Both the position numbers and the translations under genes were made by a program. The notes beneath the pieces were generated by a model, which was not told the origin of the DNA, searched no databases, and saw only the letters and a list, made by a program, of their open reading frames with translations. Shown here in pieces: positions 56,824-64,000 of a stretch of DNA of 64,000 nt. The stretch is from G963665975 sp963665975 (GTDB lineage Bacteria > Bacteroidota > Rhodothermia > Rhodothermales > Bin80), in the NCBI GenBank assembly GCA_963665975.1, contig OY762508.1, positions 1,240,001 to 1,304,000 of the forward strand. Direction: 5' to 3'. The first letter of the stretch is position 1. The number at the start of each line of letters is the position of its first letter.

Positions 56824-58153
56824 CGCCTGACGACTGTAACGAAACAGTGAATAATACTCCTCGATAGCAACACAAGGACGGCTACTGATCCACCTCTCGC
56901 ACCACTCCGCCAGAAGAGCACCCACCAAGCGACTCGCCGAAGCCTCCATCGGTAGATCCTGCTTACCCGCTCCCGACGATGGATCTCCTCGCTCAGGCGC
57001 TTTACCGTGTCTGTCATGCGCAGATGCCGACGAATCGATCCGGCAAGGCCAACACTACCGCATCCAAACCAATATTGTGAAGCGCAAACAGAGATGTATA
57101 AGAATTAATAATGACAGCTTAATTCATAAGAATTGAACTGGAGAATTGCAGCAGGAATATGCCCACGCAGTTGGCCAATACCGCCAGTTCAAGCGACAAT
57201 CTCTTTTCGGACTGGTATTTGTCAGGTCCACGTGTGGCCTAGGAAGCCGCTGCCGGAGTCGCAATCAATGCCCATCCAACGGAGAAGCTCAATCTCCTCT
57301 TTATCGATCGGAGGCAGCGGCGATGGCGGTTTCGTAGGTTCGAGACCCGTGTCCAGGATATTGCCAATCAAGAGACGGGACTGCGATGCATCGTGGTGCT
57401 CACTCGATTCAAACCAGTCACGCAACATGATTCCTTCACGGCTCGGCCAAGGGGACTTAAGGATGTAAAAGGCCTCGTTTACACGATTGGCGGATATATC
57501 ACGCGGCGGATATCTGCGAGTAAGCGCGACCACCCGATGATTCAGTGGTCGCACCGGCGGCTACAATTCCGCGAAATAGGTCTCACGCGTCCGATGTGTC
57601 CAGATATCCTGCTGAGCCACTTCCCGGAAGTCATACACGCGCTCTTGAGACCCTCTGGATGCCAAGTGTGGGTGTCTGACCCACATTCGATAAGGCGAAG
57701 GCAAGTCCCGAGTGCGCATATGATGGTACTGCTTTCGACTGCGAGTTGCCAGTTGCCCGTTGCCGGAATGAAGGGCAAATACATACATTTATATTATATC
57801 TACAGTCATCCACGCCTACTGCAGCCTGCTGTTGCCAGAACTTAACCTGTCGATAGAGTAGCACCATGAAAAACGAGGATTCCAAATGCCTGGAAGACGG
57901 TCGTGCCTCCGGAGCAGAAGGACGGCGCCTCCTATTTGGCTCCTCGTTACCCATTCCGGCCCTCCAGCAGTCTCCTCCGCAACTCACAGGTGGTTATCTT
58001 GTCACAAAAACGGCCTGTTCTGACGCTGAAAACTCCAAACTTAGAATTGCTGAAATTCACTGGTATGCCAGTTGCTGAACCCTTGGAAGAGCACGATTTT
58101 TCAACTTCCAACTACCCGCACTGAATCTGGAGCCCACAGATCCCCACCCCCAA
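56824..58153. other. 1.3-kb gene-poor region
   Basis: It holds no gene I can support. It contains an AT-rich patch with a 7-bp inverted repeat (GAATTAA/TTAATTC, 57102-57125) and several short open frames. The most protein-like is 57222-57554 on the minus strand, listed separately. It looks like decayed DNA leading into an accessory gene. Confidence 0.5.
57222..57554 (-). CDS. Possible small gene or fragment, unrecognised
   Basis: A 110-residue frame with a plausible composition (NRVNEAFYILKSPWPSREG; LPPIDKEEIELLRWMGIDC). The latter segment resembles the C-terminal helix of many enzymes and c-type proteins but I cannot name a family. No start signal was seen. It may be a fragment of a larger decayed gene. 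Confidence 0.25.
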   Translation of the reverse strand: MRPLNHRVVALTRRYPPRDISANRVNEAFYILKSPWPSREGIMLRDWFESSEHHDASQSRLLIGNILDTGLEPTKPPSPLPPIDKEEIELLRWMGIDCDSGSGFLGHTWT

Positions 58154-59521
58154 TTGACTCCCAACACCAACTATGCCAACGCTCAAGCCGCTGAGGCTCG
58201 CGACCTCTCCACAGGAGTAGAGGACGACTTCCATCTGATCGACGATCCCCTGGAACAAGAAGGAGGACACCCTGGATCGGTAGCAGCCGCCGTCGCTGAA
58301 TGCGACGAAGCGCCCGAAACAGACGTAGCGGAGCCTGGCTGGGCAGCTCGATCGCGAGGTGCTGTAGGCTCTGCGAAGAGTGCGCTTAGGCGTGGTGTGG
58401 GCCGCGCGACCGCAGTGTCTGCCCGAGTGGGACGTTTGGCCTCCGATTGGCGCGGGAAAGTCCAGGTGCGACGCCTGTCCGAGCCGATGATGTCGAAGGC
58501 AGCGAGCTTCGGCAGCGCACTACTTGCGACCGATGTCGCAGTGAGACTAGACCAGTGGACGCGGACTGTGTTCGCATCCGGTCCGGCCACGCGCTATGAC
58601 AAGGCGCTGGACCTCACATACAACACACTGAAGCAACACGGCGGTGATCACCGCATTTTTGACGGCAGCCACGACCTCGTCGGGGCGTGGAATACTATCG
58701 CGAAGACAATGCCCGAAGAGGAGTGGCTTCAGCGGGCGGAAGGGTATGTTTCAGCAATATGGAAGGACATGGCCACACCCAACGGATTGCCGGTGGTCAC
58801 TTGGGACAAGCAAGCCTTCGACACCGTTGCTGGATTCCTCAACGAGACCTTGGGATTGTCGCGAACCTGGGCGAAGGACATGGTCACCTTCACGGCTACG
58901 GAATTCACCGGCGCAGTACTGGGTGCCCTAGCGCTGGTTCTTAGCTGGAACAGGGCTGAGATCCGCCGATTCTCGGAGATCGTCGCGAGCTTGGGCCTGT
59001 CCGCACTCGTAGGCGCGAATCCGCTCATGGTCCTGGTGACTATCGTCGGGCTTGCCAAGTGCTTTCACGAGGCCAGACATGGCGCGGGATTCAAGCGGCT
59101 CCTGAGCGGCGGCGGTCGAGGAATGGTCGGGACAACGGCACTGCTTGGCGCCTCGCGCCTGATTCCAGCACCCGCGTGGGTAACATTGATGCTGGGCGTG
59201 GTGAGCTATCTCGTGGCAGCCAAGCTCTACGACAAGGCGGAGCCCAAGGCTGAGGAAGTAGCCCGCATCGTCCGCGATTGGTTCGGATCGCAGGAATGGA
59301 CCGAGTCTTGCTCCGAACTTGCCCGGAATACGTACCTGCGAGGAAAAACCGTAGTTGGCAGCGTTAGTGAATCGGTGCTGGTCAGCGACGTGGCCAACAC
59401 GGTGTCGGCGTGGTCACGCGCAAGCGCCGGAGCGATCGAGAGCGGGTGGTCGACGGGGTTCCGGAGCACGATCAGGGTGGCTTGCGCCGCGGTGCCGCAG
59501 TGGGAAACTGCTGGACGGTGA
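58154..59521 (+). CDS. Unrecognised membrane protein (orphan)
   Basis: A 455-residue frame starting at TTG. An acidic N-terminal region is followed by a basic patch (RSRGAVGSAKSALRRGVGRA), then a conserved-looking helical domain (ARYDKALDLTYNTLKQHG-like; FDGSHDLVGAWNTIAKTM; WLQRAEGYVSAIWKDM), then at least three hydrophobic helices (FTGAVLGALALVLSW; LSALVGANPLMVLVTIVGLA; WVTLMLGVVSYLVAAKLY) and a soluble tail. I recognise no family. It stands alone in a gene-poor stretch, which suggests horizontal origin. The codon pattern looks real; the start is uncertain. Confidence 0.58.
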   Translation: MTPNTNYANAQAAEARDLSTGVEDDFHLIDDPLEQEGGHPGSVAAAVAECDEAPETDVAEPGWAARSRGAVGSAKSALRRGVGRATAVSARVGRLASDWRGKVQVRRLSEPMMSKAASFGSALLATDVAVRLDQWTRTVFASGPATRYDKALDLTYNTLKQHGGDHRIFDGSHDLVGAWNTIAKTMPEEEWLQRAEGYVSAIWKDMATPNGLPVVTWDKQAFDTVAGFLNETLGLSRTWAKDMVTFTATEFTGAVLGALALVLSWNRAEIRRFSEIVASLGLSALVGANPLMVLVTIVGLAKCFHEARHGAGFKRLLSGGGRGMVGTTALLGASRLIPAPAWVTLMLGVVSYLVAAKLYDKAEPKAEEVARIVRDWFGSQEWTESCSELARNTYLRGKTVVGSVSESVLVSDVANTVSAWSRASAGAIESGWSTGFRSTIRVACAAVPQWETAGR

Positions 59522-60514
59522 TCCGTAATTGACTACAGGAGCACTCCCGTTTCCCGATTGACCGTCAGCCGCTCTTCCTGTATTCGGCGACATCGAGCAG
59601 GCGGTGGAATGGTAATACAGCAGGTCGTTGGACCGTTGACCTTCCGCCTTGTCCACCTACAGCCAACGAGGGGCGTGAAAAGCCGATGCGTCACAGTGGA
59701 ACAATGAAGGAGCAAGTATCACGTCCTTGTGCCGTAAAGCGCTTACATAACGCAACTTACAGTTGTTTCAAAAGCCGAGTCACCGCACGTGGCCGGAGAC
59801 AGCCCATGGCAGCAGGGCGTGTCGCGGCGGAGGCCAACTGTGTAAGGTAGCCGCCCCACGCCCGGTAAACCTCGGCCGGGGCGACCCGGCTCGGCTACCA
59901 AAAGAACGCGCTCTGCAACAGCCTGTTCAATGAATTGGATGGGTTCCCGAGACAGTCGGAGCCAAACCCTTGCATTGTTGGTGGGACAAGCCCGCTCCCC
60001 GGCCGAATGGCGCGAGAAGTGGTGCCAGACGGGCGCCATATTACCATCAAGAAGTAGTGGAAATCGAAACAAACGCAGGCTCCAGCACTCGCCCTCCGAG
60101 GCTCGGCGGGGAGCCTACCGTCCGAGCAGCATGAACCCTGACCAACGGAAGACAATTTGAATTCACAGCACTATGGGACTTAACTCGGCGGTCAGTCAGA
60201 TGCGAATCCGGGTAGATTCAGGTCATTTGGAATTGAATTCCTTCTATGCACCCGGGTTAGCATATCGAGAACAATAGCCTGATTGGGCGTATATCTTGCC
60301 GGAAACCCCTGCGCCGCTTTCCCCTCTGCTCAAGAATGGCGACATTTTGTACCGATCTCAAGGGATCACATTAGGCGATTTGTCTCGTAAATTCTTAGCA
60401 TTAGGCAGGCAGGGGTGTCACACTACACGTAAGCCTGCCATTTGTGGTGCATACCTCCACATGATCATGCTCACGGACAGCCTATCGTTGTTTTCCCTTC
60501 GCCCGTCGAACGGC
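59522..60514. other. ~1-kb region without supported genes
   Basis: Several frames are open, mostly short and unconvincing. It includes a G/C-rich stretch at 59860-59900 (palindromic CCTCGGCCGGGG). The last ~200 bp presumably carry the promoter of the efflux operon; I could not define it. Confidence 0.4.
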
Positions 60515-62014
60515 ATGAGCGTCTGGCAGGCCCTGCCCCGCCTGCGCATGGCAGTACTTGTCCTGTGTCTCCTGGCGGGATGTTCGATGGCCCCGCGCCT
60601 TGAGGCGCCGGAGGCAACCACTTCCTTGCCCGATCGGTTCGAGCATGCCACGGAAGCCGCCGTCGCATCACAACACCACTGGTGGCGCACCTTCCGAGAT
60701 CCGGTACTCGATCAACTCGTGGACACTGCGCTGGTGCGCAACCTGGATCTGCGCGTTGCTGTCGCCCGTGTCGATGAACTGCAGAGCCAGTACCGCATTG
60801 CGCGCGCAGAACAGTTGCCACAGTTGCAGCTCAACGCCGGCCGAGACGAACAGGACACGCCGGCCAACGTCGGACTCGGCGGCGAGATAGGCGATGCGGA
60901 CAATATCCCGGAGGGTTTCCTTCCGGATCGGTTCGCGTTTACGACCTACACCGCTTCCCTCGGCTTCTCCTACGAAATCGACTTCTGGGGCCGCGTTCGC
61001 GGCGCCAAACAGGCCGCCCTTCGGGAATTCTTCGCTTCCCAGGCCGACATGCGCACAGCGACGATCGGAGTCATCAGCGAAACCATCGTTACCTATTTCG
61101 AAATTACCGCGCGGGAGCGCACCTTGGCACTTACCAGAGAGAGCATAAACCTGCTGGCCGAGCGCTACGCGCTCACGGTAGAACGCTATGAACGCGGCCT
61201 CGTGTCTTCGCACGAACGGTATGGCGTAGAGCAGCAATATGAAGAGACGCAGGCTGGCCTGCCGGTCCTGGAAAGCCAACTGCAGGAAGCACACGGACGC
61301 CTAGGGATATTGCTGGGCCGATACGGTTCTCCCCTGGACTCGGTCCGCGCACCCGCGGTGAATATCCAACCGGATCCTGTTCCGGCCGGATTGCCCTCGG
61401 ACCTCCTCCGAGAACGCCCGGATGTGCTGGCGGCTTTTGATCGCCTGGAAGCGGCCCGGGAGCGCATAGGGGTCGCGCGCGCCGCGCGGTTCCCGAGTTT
61501 TTCGCTCACCGCAGCCGGAGGCGTGCAGTCCAGCACACTTTCCGACCTGGTAAAGACCACGCAGAACTTCTGGCTATTCGGCGGTGGCCTGACCGCACCC
61601 ATTTTTAACGCCGGGGCCATTGGGGCAAACATACGGGCATCTTGGGCTCGCTATGTGCAGCAGGCCGCTGCGGCCGAAAAGACCCTGCTCACGGCTTTCA
61701 AGGAAGTGGAGTCGGCGCTCATTGCCTATGACAAACACGCCGAGCAGTTCAGATTTCTCGAAGCGTCCCTGCAGGCTGCCCGCGATAATGCGGATGCTCA
61801 AGAGCGTCGCTATGCACGTGGACTCGGCGACTATATGGCGATGCTTGATGCCCGGCGCAATGCCATCCGCTCAGAAATCGCACTGACTACATCCTGGCGT
61901 GCACTGGTCACCACGCGCGTAGCTGTACACCGGGCACTGGGCGGTGCCTGGTTGTCCTCCATGTCCGAGATTGCAGACGCAGGGTCGCGGGAATCCGCGC
62001 TGCAGGAGCCCTGA
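60515..62014 (+). CDS. RND efflux outer-membrane factor (TolC/OprM-like lipoprotein)
   Basis: A 499-residue OMF. Lipobox LLAGC lies after a short signal (RMAVLVLCLLAGC). The mature start has WWRTFRDPVLDQLVDTAL, the NodT-family opening, and repeated helical halves (DLRVAVARVDELQSQYRIARA; DVLAAFDRLEAARERIGVARA) with FSYEIDFWGRVRG. I start at the ATG at 60515; upstream in-frame ATGs (60461, 60467) are possible. First gene of the tripartite pump operon; the adaptor begins 265 bp downstream. Confidence 0.88.
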   Translation: MSVWQALPRLRMAVLVLCLLAGCSMAPRLEAPEATTSLPDRFEHATEAAVASQHHWWRTFRDPVLDQLVDTALVRNLDLRVAVARVDELQSQYRIARAEQLPQLQLNAGRDEQDTPANVGLGGEIGDADNIPEGFLPDRFAFTTYTASLGFSYEIDFWGRVRGAKQAALREFFASQADMRTATIGVISETIVTYFEITARERTLALTRESINLLAERYALTVERYERGLVSSHERYGVEQQYEETQAGLPVLESQLQEAHGRLGILLGRYGSPLDSVRAPAVNIQPDPVPAGLPSDLLRERPDVLAAFDRLEAARERIGVARAARFPSFSLTAAGGVQSSTLSDLVKTTQNFWLFGGGLTAPIFNAGAIGANIRASWARYVQQAAAAEKTLLTAFKEVESALIAYDKHAEQFRFLEASLQAARDNADAQERRYARGLGDYMAMLDARRNAIRSEIALTTSWRALVTTRVAVHRALGGAWLSSMSEIADAGSRESALQEP

Positions 62015-62279
62015 CTCTGAGGGAGTTGTGGAATAGTGTGGTCGGCAATCCTGCAAGGCTGTCGGCAACAACTGCGCCTGATCAGGATCATAGGCACGAA
62101 CGCCCATAGTATGGGACGGCATCAGGAATGAACCGCAGATAGCAAAATACACCCAATGATCACATAAGTGTATATTGCTTATGCCTATACCGAACCCATA
62201 ACGAATAGCCGCGGCTACCTGCTATTATAATATACCGTACTTTCTGCGGCACAGGCTCCTGAACAAGCCTCCAGCAATT

Positions 62280-63455
62280 ATGCTTCGCAACATTCCCGTA
62301 CGCTTTCTTACAGGACTGGGCATCCTCGGGGGCGCCATACTCGTTACGATGCTCCTCGTTATGCTGCGCCCGGATCCGCCTACGGTCGAATCCGTGCATG
62401 TGCCTCCGCTGGTTGCGGTCACCGCGCCAGCCGTGCACCACGGCCACCTCACCGTGGGCGGCTACGGAACAGTTCGGTCCGTGCGTGAAATCACGCTTCT
62501 TGCCGAAGTCGCGGGCAGAATTACCTGGGTCTCCGATCGTCTGGTCACAGGAGGCCGGTTCCGCAAGGGAGAGATATTGTTGCAGATCGACTCCACCGAT
62601 TACACGAATGCCCTGGCCGTGGCCGAAGCCGAAGTCATCCAGCGCCGATTCGCCCTCGTGACGACCGAAGAAGAAATGGTCCTGGCCCGAGAGGAATGGG
62701 AGCGCCTGGAAGCGCGCCTCGGCACCAGGCAATCTCCGGATACCACGGTACTTGGAAGCCTTGCTCTCAAGGAACCCCACCAGAAGGCCGCTGCCGCTCT
62801 ATTAAGGAGCGCCGAAGCCCGCCTCGCTAACGCCCGCGCACGCCTGGAAAGAACACAAGTACGGGCGCCGTTTAATGGCCTTTTACATGTCAAGACTGCT
62901 GACCTCGGGCAGTACGTAGGCCTGGGCCAGGCACTCGCAACGTTCTATGGCACCGACACCGTCGAAATCCTCGTGCCGTTGTCGTCCCGTGATGCAGCCC
63001 TTCTCGGTGATGTATGGCGCACTACCAGGCCACACGCACAGGCGACAGTCACGGCCGCCTACGGCGGGCGAATCCACACATGGGAGGGCTATATACACCG
63101 TATTGAGGGCGCCGTGGATGAAAACACCCGGACGCTTGGCGTGGTTGTGCGCGTGGACCAGCCGTACGCGACAACGGAGACGCGCCCACCCCTTTGGGTA
63201 GGCACGTTCGTCTCCGTTCAGTTGGAAGGGATGGCGTTGGAAAAGTACTGGTCATTGCCGCGGGAGGCGCTCCGCGAAGGAAATATGGTGTGGGTCGTCA
63301 GGAATGGCCGTCTCCGTACGGTCCCGGTGCAACCCATACAGGAAGTGGAGAATACCGTCTATATCACGGAAGGGATCACGGAAGACGACACGGTAGCCAC
63401 GAGCACGCTGCTGGTCGCAACCGACAGCATGCAGGTGCGCACGGCGGGCAATTGA
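62280..63455 (+). CDS. RND efflux periplasmic adaptor subunit
   Basis: A 391-residue membrane-fusion protein. An N-terminal anchor (FLTGLGILGGAILVTMLLVML) precedes a lipoyl-like hairpin (AEVAGRITWVSDRLVTGGRFRKG, coiled-coil, then RTQVRAPFNGLLHVK-type return). The beta-barrel and membrane-proximal parts follow (VGTFVSVQLEGMALEKYWSLP; EALREGNMVWVV). It joins the OMF upstream and the inner-membrane pump downstream (40 bp). A TATAAT-like box at 62226-62231 could drive it. Confidence 0.88.
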   Translation: MLRNIPVRFLTGLGILGGAILVTMLLVMLRPDPPTVESVHVPPLVAVTAPAVHHGHLTVGGYGTVRSVREITLLAEVAGRITWVSDRLVTGGRFRKGEILLQIDSTDYTNALAVAEAEVIQRRFALVTTEEEMVLAREEWERLEARLGTRQSPDTTVLGSLALKEPHQKAAAALLRSAEARLANARARLERTQVRAPFNGLLHVKTADLGQYVGLGQALATFYGTDTVEILVPLSSRDAALLGDVWRTTRPHAQATVTAAYGGRIHTWEGYIHRIEGAVDENTRTLGVVVRVDQPYATTETRPPLWVGTFVSVQLEGMALEKYWSLPREALREGNMVWVVRNGRLRTVPVQPIQEVENTVYITEGITEDDTVATSTLLVATDSMQVRTAGN

Positions 63456-63495
63456 GTCGCCCTTGCCGGGCAGCAGGCATAACGGATATCTCGAC

Positions 63496-64000
63496 ATGAG
63501 AAACGCCATTGCCTATATGGCTCAGAACGGCATCGCGGCAAACCTGCTGATGTTGCTCATTCTGCTCGTCGGAGTTCTCAGCTTTACCCGCATTCCGCAG
63601 GAGGTCAACCCTGAAATCAGCCTCGATATCATAAAAATCCATACCAATTATATAGGGGCCTCCCCGGAAGAAGTGGAAGTTGGCGTCGTGCGGCGCATTG
63701 AAGAGGGTATAGAATCACTTGACGGAATAGACAGGATTTCTTCGGTTGCCGCCGCGAATCTCGGCGTAGTTTCGGCGCGGCTGAGGCGCGGCGCGGATGC
63801 AACCACGGTACTAAACAACATCAAAGCCGCTGTTGACCAGATCACCACATTCCCGGAAGAAGCAGAACAGCCGCAAGTGCAGGAGGTCACTTCCCAACGG
63901 CAGGCTGTGCAGTTGGCGGTGCACGGAAAGGCGACCGAGAAGGATCTCAAGGAGTTGGCGAACCGCATCAAGGACGACCTGACTGCACAGGGGCTGGTCT
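63496..64000 (+). CDS. RND efflux inner-membrane transporter, N-terminal part (runs off window)
   Basis: 168 complete codons of an RND permease. MRNAIAYMAQNGIAANLLML and LLILLVGVLSFTRIPQEVNPEI give the first helix and the (I/V)PxEVxPEI start, followed by GASPEEVEVGVVRRIEEGIE of the porter domain. The ATG at 63496 is 40 bp after the adaptor. Substrate is unknown; heavy-metal types are less likely than multidrug types from this start. Confidence 0.9.
   Translation, partial: MRNAIAYMAQNGIAANLLMLLILLVGVLSFTRIPQEVNPEISLDIIKIHTNYIGASPEEVEVGVVRRIEEGIESLDGIDRISSVAAANLGVVSARLRRGADATTVLNNIKAAVDQITTFPEEAEQPQVQEVTSQRQAVQLAVHGKATEKDLKELANRIKDDLTAQGLV

Noticed and set aside
59780..60150. Possible group II intron or integron-like remnant
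   Set aside because: GC-rich palindromes are present but no domain V, reverse-transcriptase motif or integrase was recognised.

Overview
This 64 kb window is ordinary bacterial chromosome, dense and moderately GC-rich. It looks like the Bacteroidota/Rhodothermota side of the tree. The clues are a C-terminal sorting domain of the type IX secretion kind (YPNPF motif) on a large subtilase, a DUF4292-type lipoprotein after nadK, a folP-cdaA pair, a QueE with the CX14CX2C cluster motif, a GH3-family adenylating enzyme and several Tsx- or Omp-like barrels. A Rhodothermales-like organism is my best inference; no rRNA is present to confirm it.

Layout. 1-5.7 kb: proC (partial), hisB, metG, an orphan soluble sensor-domain protein, and lpdA. 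5.7-11.5 kb: an outer-membrane barrel between two related hairpin repeats, a DUF4292 lipoprotein with nadK, and a frameshifted beta-propeller gene. 11.9-18.5 kb: an FAD oxidoreductase with a polyferredoxin membrane protein, a frameshifted DUF2339 membrane protein, a tandem NTF2-like lipoprotein, a hotdog thioesterase and queE. 18.5-27.3 kb: a class IV aminotransferase/sulfotransferase pair, then inositol-monophosphatase-like genes broken up by a segmental duplication around a secreted subtilase, then GH3. 27.4-31.1 kb: folP, cdaA (c-di-AMP synthase), pcm, and a GAF/degenerate-GGDEF membrane protein. 31.4-36.4 kb: two small unknown genes, a transposase relic, and a partner-switching cassette (receptor SpoIIE phosphatase, HATPase kinase, STAS antagonist). 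36.5-42.2 kb: amt, a Tsx-like porin, citrate synthase, a lipoprotein and a serine hydrolase. 42.2-46.9 kb: tRNA-Leu(GAG), a tRNA-Lys(UUU) interrupted by a 375-nt group I intron, a pyrophosphatase-like protein, aspS and a POT transporter. 46.9-53.8 kb: a minus-strand exopolysaccharide cluster (two glycosyltransferases, polymerase/ligase, Wzz, Wza). 54-56.8 kb: ispE and a lipoprotein sulfatase. 56.8-60.5 kb: a gene-poor stretch with one unrecognised membrane protein. 60.5-64 kb: an RND efflux operon that runs off the end.

The most notable items are the intron in the anticodon loop of tRNA-Lys(UUU), and a two-lobed sensor domain found both as the extracellular part of the SpoIIE phosphatase and as a free-standing soluble protein 29 kb away. 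A 137-bp direct repeat with an internally deleted IMPase copy, bracketing the subtilase, records a recent rearrangement. Two genes carry apparent single-base deletions. These could be real inactivations or assembly errors.
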